From a virus: a stretch of 64,000 nt of DNA. The stretch lies in the IMG/VR virus record IMGVR_UViG_3300047409_000574, positions 1 through 64,000 of that record; one strand, given 5' to 3'. Under the pieces are notes generated by a model, which made no database searches, was not told where the DNA came from, and was given only the letters and a program-made list of their open reading frames with translations. Positions 6,604 through 17,289 of this stretch are shown one piece after another; the stretch's first letter is position 1; each line of letters begins with the position of its first letter. A program made the position numbers and the translations under genes.

Positions 6604-9600
6604 GACTGTGGACGGAACGTTCCGCATAATAGATCGAGCGAGCATTCCGATGGAGCGGATGAAGCGTAACGCGGAGCAGCTTGACCGTGCGGTCGCGCGT
6701 GCGGGCTTGTCGATGGACACGCTCGGCAACCGTTCCCAGCAGAAGCAGATCGGTGACACGGATCGGGTGGTGCGCAACTTCGGGTCGGGCGCGCAGGACA
6801 CGGAGCGGAAGGTGCGCAACTTGCACAACGAGATGGATCGCGGCCAGTCGCGCTGGGCGCGGTTCCGGGGTGCGATCAAGGAGACCGGCATCCTGCTGTT
6901 CTCGCTCGGGAAGATCATTCAGGTGCTCAAGTTCCCGGCGATGGGGGCGGCGGTCGGGATCGCGGCGCAGGCGATCGGCGCGCTCGCCGGTGGTGTGATT
7001 GCGCTGCTGCCGCAACTGTTCAGCCTGTCGGGTGTGGTGGCGGCGCTCGGGCCGACGCTGGTCGGGATGGGCCTCGCGATGGTGACGGTGAAGCTCGCGA
7101 CGAAGGACTTGTCGGCGGCGCTGGGCGGGAACGCGCAGGCGCTCAAGCGGCTGACGCCCGAGGCCAAGGCGTTCGTGCAGACCTTGCGGAGCTACCACAT
7201 CGAGATGCAGAAGATTCGCGAGTCGGCGCAGAAGGGTTTGTTCCCCGGCCTGGAGGTGGCGATCACTCGGTTCGCGCGGGCGATCCCGATGATAAAGACG
7301 CTGGTGAACGAGATGGGCAAGGCGCTGGGCGGGGTGGCGGCGCAGGCGGGCACCCGGTTCACTTCGCAGGGCTTCCTGGCGGACTTCGCGAAGATGGGCG
7401 AGACCGGGACGAAGGTGGTGAGCGGGCTGGGGCGGGCGCTCATCACGTTGGTTTCGGCGTTCCGGCATATCGCGATTGCGGCTGCGCCGTTCACGCTCTG
7501 GCTGGTGAAGGGCGTGGAGCACATGGCGAAGCTGATCGAGAAGTGGGCGATCTTCGGACGCGACTCGGGCAAGTTCGGGGCGTGGCTCGACAAGACGCGC
7601 TCGAACATGCAGATGTTCGGTCGCATCCTGCACAACATCTGGACGTGGTTCCAGAATCTCGGTCGGGCCGCCGGGCCGCTCGGCCGGATGTTGTGGCATG
7701 ACGTGGAGAAGGCGACGGGTGCGTGGGCGAAGATGACGGGGAGCATCACGGGGCAGATTCGTCTGACGCGTGAGTTCACGGCGATGCGTCCGGCGATCCG
7801 CGAGATCGTGACGCTGTTCGACGACCTGGTGCGTGCGCTGTTTGACATGGGCAGCCAGGCGGGTCTCGCCGGAACGGTGCATCAGCTTGATCTGATGATC
7901 CCGAAGCTCAAGGAGATTCTGAACGCGCTCGCGAACGCGTTCGGCCCGCCGATCGTCGCGCTGCTCGACCAGTTGGCTAAGACGTTGGAGACGCTGCTGG
8001 TGGCGACGGGGCCGTTCGCTGTGCTGCTGACGTTCCTGACCGGCATCTTTAAGGTCATCAACAGCTTGACGCGGCTGATCCCGCACTTCGGGCAGGTGAT
8101 GGCGAGCGCGTTCGCGGTGGTCGGGGTGGGGCTGATGCTGTCGAGGGTGCAGTCGTTGGCGACGAAGTGGTGGGCGGTTGCGACGGGCGCGCGGGCGGCT
8201 GCTGCTGCGGAGGGGGCGGCTATCGCGCTGGCCCCGGCGGCGCTGGGTGCGACCGGGCTGGCGGCGGGGGCGGCGGGCGCGATCCCCGGTGCGGCGGCTG
8301 CTGCGACTCTGGCGGGCGGGGAGGCGGTCACGGCTGGCGGTCTCATCATTCCGGCGTCTGCGGCGGGGGCGGTGCTCACGGCGGAGAAGGTTGGTCTCGG
8401 GGCTGGGGCGAAGGCGATCGGCGGGCGGGTGGCGCAGTTCGCGGGGAAGTTCGCGCTGCCGGTGATGGCGGCGATGGGCGCGTACGGGGCGGTGACGACG
8501 CCGGGCAGTTTCCGGGAGCGGGTCGGGACGGGTTTGAGCAAGGCGACGTTTGGGGTGTCGGATGTGCTCGGTGGTCTCGGCAGCATGTACGCCGGTCGGC
8601 GCTACGGCGAATACAAGGAGAGCATCACCCCGAGGCGCACGCTGGAGTCGAAGTACGTGGCCGGGCAGATGGGGAGCTTCCAGGACAGGATCGGGGGGCT
8701 GGGCGGCGAGTCGCCGAACTTCAAGCAGTTGAAGTTGCAGATCGACCAGTACCGGACGGCGATCAAGGGCTGGCAGGGTGTCGCGCGTCCGGCGTATCAG
8801 GACGCGACGAACCAGCTTCGCACCCAGCTTGGTGTGCTGCTCGCCGTGAACAAGGCGATCCAGGATCGGAAGAACCAGGAGTCGCGCGCGCTGGGCTACA
8901 AGACGTTGCGACAGGAGGGCCAGGCGTTCGACATTTACGCCAAGCAGTTCGGCGCGGGACAGGCGGGGCTGCGTACGAACGCGGACGTGCTCGGGCGGCT
9001 CCAGTCGATGCAGGGGCCGGGTCGGCGCATCCTGGCCGCGAACTATCTGGCGTGGCTTGACGAGGAGCAGAAGGGCAACAAGAAGCTGCTACCGGCGTAT
9101 GCCCAGTATTCGGATGCGGTGGTCGCGATGTACCGCGACCTGGGCATCAAGGTGAAGGTCATCAATGGCGAGTTGAGGTTCGGGACGGCGGGCGCTTGGA
9201 AGGACATAAAGAACGCGATGGTCGGCAACGCGGCGGAGGCTGCGCGTGAGGTGGCCGCGTCGTTCACCGCGATCCAGAACAAGGCGGTCGGGGTGCTGCT
9301 GGCGATGGGCTTCGCGCCGGGCAAGGCGCACGCGATCGTGCAGGCGGTCGAGACCGGCGGGGCGGCGGGCAAGGCTGCGAACCAGGCGGTCGGGATGGCG
9401 GCGGCCGGTCTCGCTGGGCCGGTGAAGAACGAGGGGCTGATCCCCACTCCGAGAGGCAAGGCGTTGGGCGGGCGGATCGCCGGGACTTCCCGGTTCGACA
9501 ACTACGCGTACGGAGGGAGCCGGGTTGGCGGCGGCGAGTTGGTCGTGAACCGGCACACCGAGCGCAAGGCCAACTTCCTACTCGCGGGTCGGGCGACGTT

Positions 9601-10405
9601 GGGCGGCTTGGTGGCGGCGGAGCACACCCCGCACTCGTTCGCGACGGGCGGCCGGATGCACGGCGGGATTGTGTCGGCGGGCAACGCGCTCATGTCGAAC
9701 GTGCCTGGCCTGTCGGTTACCTCGACGACGGGCGGCCAGCATGCGGCGAACTCCTACCACTACCGGGGTGAGGCCGAAGATATCGGCGGGTCGCCGGGGG
9801 CGATGGCGGCGGGCGTGAACTACATCATGCGCTCGGGTCTCTACCGCAAGCTGGTGGAGGGCATCCACAATCCCGGCCTGTCGGTGAGTGGCGGCACGGT
9901 GGTGCCGTCGGGCTTCTGGGGGGCCAAGACCTGGGCGGGGCATCGCGACCACATCCATCTGGCGGTGACCGGTGGCAAGCTCGGCACGTTTACCGGCGGT
10001 GGCGCGTACGGCGGGACGATCCGGGCCGGTCAGCTTCTTCCGCCGTCGAGCACGGTGCCGGGCCTGGGCGGGATCATGTCGAACCGGGCGTCGGCGTTGA
10101 TGGCTGGCGGGATGGCGGCCGGGCTGAACAAGGTGCCGTGGTTCGGGGAGGGCGGCACGTTCCGGGCGACCCGGCCGCAGGTGATCGGTGTCGGTGACCG
10201 GGACGAGGTTGTGAGCATCACGCCGACTGCGAAGGCGGGCAGGCGGGGCGGCTCCAACATGCATGTGGCGGTGACGATCCAGAACGTGAACTACAACGGG
10301 CCGGGCGATCTGCGCAACGTGGTGCGCTCCGAGGTTGGGGCGGCGCTGCTCGATCTCGCCGACGAGTTCGACAGTGTTTCCTTCGAGTCTGATCCGTTGA
10401 ACTGA
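6599..10405 (+). CDS. Tape measure protein with embedded M15 peptidase domain
   Basis: 1268 residues from TTG 6599, with AGAGGAAGG upstream. The N-terminal 90 residues are helical; residues about 110-200 and 500-640 contain long Ala/Gly/Leu-rich hydrophobic stretches typical of tape measures. The length of such proteins sets tail length. Residues about 1020-1130 carry SYHYRGEAED (H1054, D1061), matching the SxHxxGxAxD signature of M15 D-Ala-D-Ala peptidases, followed by HRDHIHLAV (H1118, H1120) supplying the remaining zinc ligand. The domain would cut peptidoglycan cross-links during DNA entry. The C-terminal 60 residues are less conserved. Confidence 0.92.
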   Translation: MATVDGTFRIIDRASIPMERMKRNAEQLDRAVARAGLSMDTLGNRSQQKQIGDTDRVVRNFGSGAQDTERKVRNLHNEMDRGQSRWARFRGAIKETGILLFSLGKIIQVLKFPAMGAAVGIAAQAIGALAGGVIALLPQLFSLSGVVAALGPTLVGMGLAMVTVKLATKDLSAALGGNAQALKRLTPEAKAFVQTLRSYHIEMQKIRESAQKGLFPGLEVAITRFARAIPMIKTLVNEMGKALGGVAAQAGTRFTSQGFLADFAKMGETGTKVVSGLGRALITLVSAFRHIAIAAAPFTLWLVKGVEHMAKLIEKWAIFGRDSGKFGAWLDKTRSNMQMFGRILHNIWTWFQNLGRAAGPLGRMLWHDVEKATGAWAKMTGSITGQIRLTREFTAMRPAIREIVTLFDDLVRALFDMGSQAGLAGTVHQLDLMIPKLKEILNALANAFGPPIVALLDQLAKTLETLLVATGPFAVLLTFLTGIFKVINSLTRLIPHFGQVMASAFAVVGVGLMLSRVQSLATKWWAVATGARAAAAAEGAAIALAPAALGATGLAAGAAGAIPGAAAAATLAGGEAVTAGGLIIPASAAGAVLTAEKVGLGAGAKAIGGRVAQFAGKFALPVMAAMGAYGAVTTPGSFRERVGTGLSKATFGVSDVLGGLGSMYAGRRYGEYKESITPRRTLESKYVAGQMGSFQDRIGGLGGESPNFKQLKLQIDQYRTAIKGWQGVARPAYQDATNQLRTQLGVLLAVNKAIQDRKNQESRALGYKTLRQEGQAFDIYAKQFGAGQAGLRTNADVLGRLQSMQGPGRRILAANYLAWLDEEQKGNKKLLPAYAQYSDAVVAMYRDLGIKVKVINGELRFGTAGAWKDIKNAMVGNAAEAAREVAASFTAIQNKAVGVLLAMGFAPGKAHAIVQAVETGGAAGKAANQAVGMAAAGLAGPVKNEGLIPTPRGKALGGRIAGTSRFDNYAYGGSRVGGGELVVNRHTERKANFLLAGRATLGGLVAAEHTPHSFATGGRMHGGIVSAGNALMSNVPGLSVTSTTGGQHAANSYHYRGEAEDIGGSPGAMAAGVNYIMRSGLYRKLVEGIHNPGLSVSGGTVVPSGFWGAKTWAGHRDHIHLAVTGGKLGTFTGGGAYGGTIRAGQLLPPSSTVPGLGGIMSNRASALMAGGMAAGLNKVPWFGEGGTFRATRPQVIGVGDRDEVVSITPTAKAGRRGGSNMHVAVTIQNVNYNGPGDLRNVVRSEVGAALLDLADEFDSVSFESDPLN

Positions 10406-11283
10406 TGGCCGAGCCGGTCGCCCCGAAGATTCTCCCGTCGCCTGTGCTGCATCTCGGGGCGGGCACGCTGGTGAAGCTGGAGCCGATCAGTGGGGTCACC
10501 TCGCGCAAGCACATGCCTGGCCCGTTCACGTTCCAGGTCTCGCCGACCGACACGTTGCCGATTCCGCGCTCCTGGCCGTGGCAGGACTACGACACGATCG
10601 GTGCGGGCCAGCGCTCCCGGCCCGGCTCGCGGCAGCTACGCACGGTCGCGTTCGACTCGCTGTTCATCGCCGACACGCCGTGGTGGTCGTTCCTCACACC
10701 CGACCTGGTCGGCGGCGCGCCTACTCCTGGTGTGCGGGGCGCGGAGACCGACGCGGAGTTCGCGTTGCGGGTGCGCTCGGAGGCGCTGAACGCAAAGTAC
10801 GGGCTGGGCAACAGGAAGGTGCCTGATCCGCTCAAGATGATCGCGGCGCTGGAGAAGCTCGGCAACAACTATCAGGTGTTCACGTTGACGATCCGCCAAC
10901 CGAATGAGCTTGCCGGGTACGACGTGAATATGTGGGCGACGCTGCGCAACTTCGACACGCGCAAGGTGGCGGGCGAGCCGTTCACCCGTTACTTCTCGAT
11001 CACGTTTGTGGAGTACCGGCCGACGAAGATCGAGCGGGAGCAGATCGGGCATCCGCATCTGCCGCTGACGGTGGTGGCGGGCAAGTTGCCGCCGGGCCGG
11101 GACACGCTGCACGAGCTTGCGAAGTTCTACTACGGCTCGCCGTCTCAGTGGCGCAGGATCGCGGCGGCGAGCCATCTCAAGGTCGGCCCGTCCTACGACC
11201 TGAACAAGCTCGGGACGAAGCGGATCGTGGTGCCGAAGCCCGCGTCGAAGCCGAAGCCGAAGTCGCCAGGTGGGCCGCACTAG
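10405..11283 (+). CDS. Baseplate/tail protein with C-terminal LysM domain (XkdP-like)
   Basis: 292 residues. ATG overlaps the tape-measure stop (TGATG). The C-terminal segment (DTLHELAKFYYGSPSQWRRIAAAS, then NKLGTKRIVVPKP) is a LysM fold of the kind found in XkdP and T4 gp53-like proteins, which bind sugar or connect the baseplate hub to the tape measure. The N-terminal 200 residues form a strand-rich domain with a phage-specific FTFQVSPTD segment. The position immediately after the tape measure agrees with PBSX order. Confidence 0.85.
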   Translation: MAEPVAPKILPSPVLHLGAGTLVKLEPISGVTSRKHMPGPFTFQVSPTDTLPIPRSWPWQDYDTIGAGQRSRPGSRQLRTVAFDSLFIADTPWWSFLTPDLVGGAPTPGVRGAETDAEFALRVRSEALNAKYGLGNRKVPDPLKMIAALEKLGNNYQVFTLTIRQPNELAGYDVNMWATLRNFDTRKVAGEPFTRYFSITFVEYRPTKIEREQIGHPHLPLTVVAGKLPPGRDTLHELAKFYYGSPSQWRRIAAASHLKVGPSYDLNKLGTKRIVVPKPASKPKPKSPGGPH

Positions 11284-12663
11284 ATGGCCCAGACCGCGGC
11301 CGACAAGAAGCGGACGGCTGACGCTGCTCGACGCGCGAACGCGAAGATCGGGCGCGGGTTCCAGCGCAGGCCGATCCCTCGTGACTACTGGCGCTCACCT
11401 GGGGAGCCGTTGCGGCTGGGCCGGGAGAACTTCCAGGTGTGGTGGGTGCCTCGTGTCGGCGAGATGGTGAACGTGGATGCGAACGTCGAGCAGGTGACTT
11501 GGGAGGATGCGTCGCCGGTGCTGTCGGGCACGGTCACGTTTCGTGATCCGTTCATCGGCAAGTTGTCGAACATCGGGTTGGGCGACCAGTTCGTGCTCAA
11601 GTGGTCGGCGCAGGGCGGCCCGCCGTTTGTGGAGCTTTGGAGGATGCGGGTCAACCAGCCGTTCCGTTCGTTCCTGGGCGGCAACCGCACTCTCCAGGTC
11701 ACCTCAGACCTGTGGTTCCTGCAAGCCTCGACCGACGACTTCCACTTTCGCAAGACAGGAGCCACAGGCCCGCATCCGCACGGGTGGCTGGCGTCGGAGA
11801 TCGCGCAGTCGATCCTGGAGCGTTACGGGATGCCGGTCGGCGTGTTGACCGCGACTCGCCATCGCATCCTGAACTTGACACGGGTGAACACGGGGTCGAG
11901 CACGAAGATCACGCCGCTCGACACGCTCACTGCGGCCTACGCGCGCGAGCGGAACTACACGAACAAGCGCTACGTGATCTCGTGCTTCAACGGCAAGGTG
12001 AACATCACGCCGCTGCGTCACTCGAAGGAGTTGCTGCTGTTCGGCGAGGAGTTGGTCGAGGCGACGATCCAGCAGACTTTGCGCGACGACTTCGCGACTT
12101 CGCTGACGGTGCGCGCGCAGGGCAAGACGATCAAGGTGAAGGACAAGAAGGGCCACTCGAAGCAGACGGTCGGCAAGATCAGTGTGCTGGTTCAGTCGGA
12201 GGCGGCGATCCGAAGGTACGGGTTCGTGCACCGGGTGGTCTGGGCGCACGACGCGCGTACGGTCGCGGAGGCACGGTCGCGAGGCCAGTACCACTTGTCG
12301 GTGATCGGCCAGCCGACGACCGAGGTGAACGTGACGAGTCCCGGCGTGGCGATGATCCGGCGCGGGGATGCGTGCCGGATCAGGCTCGACGACCCGGTGC
12401 TGCACCAGGTCGTGTTCGTGACGGACGCGTCGCACTCGCTGACGGCGGGGAGCTACCAGGTGGCGTTGCAGTTCATGTTCTCCGACCCGTTCGTGGACGC
12501 GAAGCTCGACACGGTGGATGAGGATTTGGCGGAGAAGCAGAAGGCGCGCACCGGCAAGACGACGAAGAAGTCCAAGACGCCGCCGTTGCCGAAGCAGAAC
12601 GTGGCGCGCGCCCCGGCCAAGACGCCGGGCCAGCGGCTCGCCGGGCGGGGGCATCCGTCGTGA
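11284..12663 (+). CDS. Baseplate hub protein (XkdQ / gpD / gp27-like)
   Basis: 459 residues with a Lys/Arg/Ala-rich first 30 residues, then a beta-rich body (VEQVTWEDASPVLSGTVTFRDP, GDQFVLKW) characteristic of late-control D/gp27-like hub proteins that form the trimeric hub at the end of the tube. The C-terminus is a basic linker (KTTKKSKTPPLPK). Start and stop abut or overlap the neighbours, indicating one baseplate operon. Confidence 0.8.
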   Translation: MAQTAADKKRTADAARRANAKIGRGFQRRPIPRDYWRSPGEPLRLGRENFQVWWVPRVGEMVNVDANVEQVTWEDASPVLSGTVTFRDPFIGKLSNIGLGDQFVLKWSAQGGPPFVELWRMRVNQPFRSFLGGNRTLQVTSDLWFLQASTDDFHFRKTGATGPHPHGWLASEIAQSILERYGMPVGVLTATRHRILNLTRVNTGSSTKITPLDTLTAAYARERNYTNKRYVISCFNGKVNITPLRHSKELLLFGEELVEATIQQTLRDDFATSLTVRAQGKTIKVKDKKGHSKQTVGKISVLVQSEAAIRRYGFVHRVVWAHDARTVAEARSRGQYHLSVIGQPTTEVNVTSPGVAMIRRGDACRIRLDDPVLHQVVFVTDASHSLTAGSYQVALQFMFSDPFVDAKLDTVDEDLAEKQKARTGKTTKKSKTPPLPKQNVARAPAKTPGQRLAGRGHPS

Positions 12664-13030
12664 CCTGGACGCCGCCTTTGGAGACAGACTTGTACTACGC
12701 TCGGCTGCCGTTTGGGGAGGCGCAGGCGGTGCTCGGCTCGACCGGCCCGATCAAGGGGAGCGCGCAGTCGGCGTTGTGCGGCTGGCACGGCCAGAGCTTG
12801 CACCCGGAGACAGGCAGCTTCGTGCTCGTGAATGAGAACGGGCCGCTGGCGGGCCTGGTCGGCGACCGGCTCAAGATCACGTTGCGGGATCGGCCGTCCC
12901 CGGCTGCGGTGGTCGCCTACTGTATCGGTCGGGACGCGCTCGACGATGATCTCAGTCTGACCCGGCGGCTGTTTCTGCAACTCGCGCTGCTGTCGAGCAC
13001 GAACATTCCGGTCACTGTCGAGGTGCTCGG

Positions 13031-13034
<4 letters not shown>
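12660..13034 (+). CDS. Small baseplate-region protein
   Basis: 124 residues from GTG 12660, overlapping the hub stop (GTGA). The sequence ends in [25 protein letters not shown], and the middle has [14 protein letters not shown]. The pattern faintly recalls double-psi beta-barrel (RlpA-like) proteins but lacks their clear catalytic residues. In PBSX the corresponding slot is XkdR. I do not assign a function. Confidence 0.55.
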
Positions 13035-14281
<1,247 letters not shown>

Positions 14282-14293
14282 ACGGAGGGTGAG

Positions 14294-14626
14294 ATGGCGC
14301 TGAGTACGACGGACATGTTGAAGCGGCTGGCCGGGCCTGCGGCGGCGGCGTCGGGAACCTCGACGCTCATCACGGTGCCGACCGGCCATCTCTACACGGT
14401 CAAGAAGATCAAGGTCGTGAACACGGACACGGTGAACACTAAGACGTTCCAGTTGTTCATCAACGGGTCGGCGGCGGCGAATGCGATCACTCCGGTTTAC
14501 ACGGTGGATGCGGGCGGGTCGGGGGTGTCGGACGAGTTCGAGGTGCTGGCGGCGGGGGACACGTTGCAGATCACCACGTCGGCTACCGGGCTGACGGTGA
14601 CCGTTGCCGGTCTCGATCAAGCGTAG
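14294..14626 (+). CDS. Small beta-sandwich virion protein
   Basis: 110 residues, ATG with GGAGGGTGAG upstream. An N-terminal helix is followed by strands (STLITVPTGHLYTVKKIKVVN, TFQLFINGS, DTLQITTSATGLTVTVAG) in the order expected of a jelly-roll or Ig-like domain. It lies between two fibre-type genes, suggesting a fibre decoration or adaptor protein. No family recognised. Confidence 0.65.
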   Translation: MALSTTDMLKRLAGPAAAASGTSTLITVPTGHLYTVKKIKVVNTDTVNTKTFQLFINGSAAANAITPVYTVDAGGSGVSDEFEVLAAGDTLQITTSATGLTVTVAGLDQA

Positions 14627-14628
14627 AT

Positions 14629-15678
14629 ATGGGCTGGCAGTTCTACGACAGGAACGGCGCGCTCAAGCAGGCTGCTGCCGGGGCTGTGAACCCTATGGCG
14701 CGTGTGATGGCTGGGGCTGCGCAGTCGATTCCCAACAACACTTTCACGCCGCTTACATTTGTCACTCCCGCCGCCTATGACACCGACGCGATGTGGGCTG
14801 TCGGTACTCCCACGAGACTCACAATCAAGACGGCGGGGAAGTATCTGCTTGAGGGAACCGTGATGCTTGGCGGTTCGGCGGGCGGCGTGCTTCGACAGTT
14901 TCAGTTCTTGTTGAACGGTGTGGTTCTTCCGAATGGAAAACAGAACGCCTTTCCGAATGGAACCAACTCTCATCGCATTACGACTTCGACCGTCATGTCT
15001 CTCTCGGTGGGGGACTACATCGAGGCGGCGATCTACCAAGACTCGGGTGGCGCTCTCAACACCCTCTACAGCGCAGGCGTGGACGCGTGTGAGTTGTCGG
15101 TCACGAAGATCGACGGCGTTGTCTATGTCCCCTCGAAGCCGCCGCGTATCACAACCTCGCCGCTCTCGGGTGGCCCTCCTGCTTCCCCCGACGACGGTGA
15201 CATTTGGATCGCGACCGGAGTGGATGCGACCGGTTCACGCTGGCAGTTTCAGTACGACGCAGCCGAGTCCACCGCGTACAAGTGGAAGTTCATCGGTGGG
15301 CCACCGGCATTTATTCTCAATGGTGGCGGGATTGCGAATACGGTTGCGAACGTTTTTCAAGAGCGTGTGACGGCAACGAGAATTGTTGTAGCAAGAGCCG
15401 GAACGTATATAGCCGAAGCAGGGGGAATGGTGAGTCAAGGGGTCGCAAATACTCGCGCCGATTTAGGGCCGGGCACAGTTTCGTCTGGTGCCGCGATGGT
15501 CGCTAATGCGGCGGCAGGGATGAACGCGGGTTCTTTGGCCGTTTTGACCGGGAGCGCTATCACCACTGTTGCAGCAGGTGAAACGTTCAATGTGATGATG
15601 CGAACAGGTGATGCTACGCCAGGTAACTGCGTTTGGTACGACATTCAGTTGAGGGTGACACCTGTGAAGGTCGCCTGA
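14629..15678 (+). CDS. Tail fibre / C1q-like adhesin, copy 1
   Basis: 349 residues. Two jelly-roll-like domains (residues about 20-165 and 225-349, the latter ending QLRVTPVKVA) flank a conserved linker at about 170-225 containing ITTSPLSGGPPASPDDGDIW and YKWKFIGGP. The same linker occurs in the next gene, so the two are tandem paralogues. It is probably a host-recognition fibre. Codon use in the second half is noticeably less GC-rich than the surrounding baseplate genes, as often seen in exchanged receptor-binding modules. Confidence 0.7.
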   Translation: MGWQFYDRNGALKQAAAGAVNPMARVMAGAAQSIPNNTFTPLTFVTPAAYDTDAMWAVGTPTRLTIKTAGKYLLEGTVMLGGSAGGVLRQFQFLLNGVVLPNGKQNAFPNGTNSHRITTSTVMSLSVGDYIEAAIYQDSGGALNTLYSAGVDACELSVTKIDGVVYVPSKPPRITTSPLSGGPPASPDDGDIWIATGVDATGSRWQFQYDAAESTAYKWKFIGGPPAFILNGGGIANTVANVFQERVTATRIVVARAGTYIAEAGGMVSQGVANTRADLGPGTVSSGAAMVANAAAGMNAGSLAVLTGSAITTVAAGETFNVMMRTGDATPGNCVWYDIQLRVTPVKVA

Positions 15679-16622
15679 TGCCCTGGAACTTCTTCGACAG
15701 GTACGGGCAGAAGCGGGTCAACAGCGGCATGGCGATGACTTCGCAGGAAGTTGCGATTGTCGCTGGCACAGGAGCGGTCAATGTTGCGGCCACCGCCGCC
15801 CCCGGCACACTGGTGGTGACGTTCCCATCTTTTACTGCCGATGGAATCTCGGCATATGAAATACAACTCAATCCCACAATCATCAAGCGCGGCACTTCGT
15901 GGATATGGGTATCGCTGTATGACAACGGGACTCTTATCGCACGAATTGCCTACCTAGACGCCACTTACTCTCCTGGCCCGATGAAATATCGTGTCGTGCC
16001 CACCAGCGGGGCGCACGTTTTTACTGTCCGGGCCTGGGTGGATGCAGGCGCAGGAACATGGGTAGATGGTGGGGGTCTAGACCTAACGACTACCCATCGG
16101 ATCATTCGGGCCGACTGGGCGGTCTACAACCCCGGCGCGGTTCCGAAGATAACCACCTCGCCGTTGTCGGGTGGGCCACCGGCTAATCCGCAGGACAACG
16201 ACATTTGGATTGCAACGGGTGTCGATACCTTGGGTAGCCGCTGGCAGTTTCAGTACGACTTGGCCGAGGCTACCGCGTACAAGTGGAAGTTCATCGGCGG
16301 CCCCGTCGTCACGGTCTACCCCACAACCTTCACGTCGCCGTCAGGAGGTGCCTGGAACCCGCAGAACATCGTTGCGGTCGCACGCGCCGGAACCTACTCC
16401 GTGACCGCGAGTGCTCGTATGTCCGGTGCCGCGACTGGTCTCTACATCAGCTTCACCGGCAGCACTCTCGCCGGTGTGGGAGCCACACCAGACTTTGGCG
16501 GAATGATCGCGGATCAACTGACATACGCCGCAGGCGCACAGGTCATCCTGAGCCACTGGGGAGCGGTGGGTGCAACGTTCCAGTTCCAGGTCGTGACGGT
16601 GCAGCCGGTGAGGATCGCCTGA
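15678..16622 (+). CDS. Tail fibre / C1q-like adhesin, copy 2
   Basis: 314 residues from ATG 15678, overlapping the previous TGA. It begins MPWNFFDRYGQKRVNSG, close to copy 1's MGWQFYDRNGALKQA, and repeats the linker ITTSPLSGGPPANPQDNDIW ... YKWKFIGGP before a divergent C-terminal jelly-roll ending VTVQPVRIA. The conserved N-terminus and linker with divergent heads suggest duplication and receptor-binding diversification. Probable fibre protein. Confidence 0.7.
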   Translation: MPWNFFDRYGQKRVNSGMAMTSQEVAIVAGTGAVNVAATAAPGTLVVTFPSFTADGISAYEIQLNPTIIKRGTSWIWVSLYDNGTLIARIAYLDATYSPGPMKYRVVPTSGAHVFTVRAWVDAGAGTWVDGGGLDLTTTHRIIRADWAVYNPGAVPKITTSPLSGGPPANPQDNDIWIATGVDTLGSRWQFQYDLAEATAYKWKFIGGPVVTVYPTTFTSPSGGAWNPQNIVAVARAGTYSVTASARMSGAATGLYISFTGSTLAGVGATPDFGGMIADQLTYAAGAQVILSHWGAVGATFQFQVVTVQPVRIA

Positions 16623-17278
16623 TGAGTTCCTTCGCACAGGGCGGCGGCTACGCAGGCCCGGCCGGGCCTACCGGTGTGGCGGGGCCACCGGCGAGTTTCG
16701 GGTTGCGGTCTGCTCGTCCGGCGGCGAGCGCGGCGACCGGCCAGATGTTCTACGCGACCGACCAGGACGCCGTGTTCCTTTCGGACGGCACGACGTGGTT
16801 CCGTGTGGGTGTGCAGCCGGGGGACATTCTCTGGACGGCGGAGGCGTCGGCGCGCACCGGCTATCTGATCTGCACGGGGCAGGCGTGGCCGAGCACGACG
16901 GGCATCTACGCTGATCTGTTCGCGAAGTGGGGTGGTCTCTATCCGACGGTGCTGCCTGACTTGCAGGGCCGGTCGTTCGCCGCGAAGGGGACGCACGCCG
17001 ACATGGCGACGATCGGCAACAGTGACGGCCTGGCGGCGGCCAACCGGAGAACGAAGCACAAGCACACAGTGAACGAGGTGGCGCACGCGCACGCGACGCT
17101 GTACGGGAACGCGGGCGGCACCAGCACGCTTGGGAAGCCTGGCTCGACCGACCACGGCGAGTCGAACAGCTATAGCTCGCAGTCCGCTTCGACGGGGCTG
17201 ACGGTCGGCCCGCAGACTGGCGCGGAGCCGACTGATACGTCCGCGTACATCGTTCTTCAACCGCAGGTGAAACTTTGA
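16622..17278 (+). CDS. Tail collar fibre protein, copy 1
   Basis: 218 residues from ATG 16622 (TGATG). A short collagen-like start (AGPAGPTGVAGPP) is followed by a tail-collar domain: GDILWTAEASARTGYLICTGQ, TTGIYADLFAKWG, LPDLQGRSFAAKGTHAD, RRTKHKHTVNE and ending AYIVLQPQVKL. The H-x-H motif and the buried Gly-rich turn are typical of collar domains that bind metal and form trimers. It is a paralogue of the C-terminal half of the gene at 20292. Confidence 0.85.
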   Translation: MSSFAQGGGYAGPAGPTGVAGPPASFGLRSARPAASAATGQMFYATDQDAVFLSDGTTWFRVGVQPGDILWTAEASARTGYLICTGQAWPSTTGIYADLFAKWGGLYPTVLPDLQGRSFAAKGTHADMATIGNSDGLAAANRRTKHKHTVNEVAHAHATLYGNAGGTSTLGKPGSTDHGESNSYSSQSASTGLTVGPQTGAEPTDTSAYIVLQPQVKL

Positions 17279-17289
17279 AAGGGAGCCGC

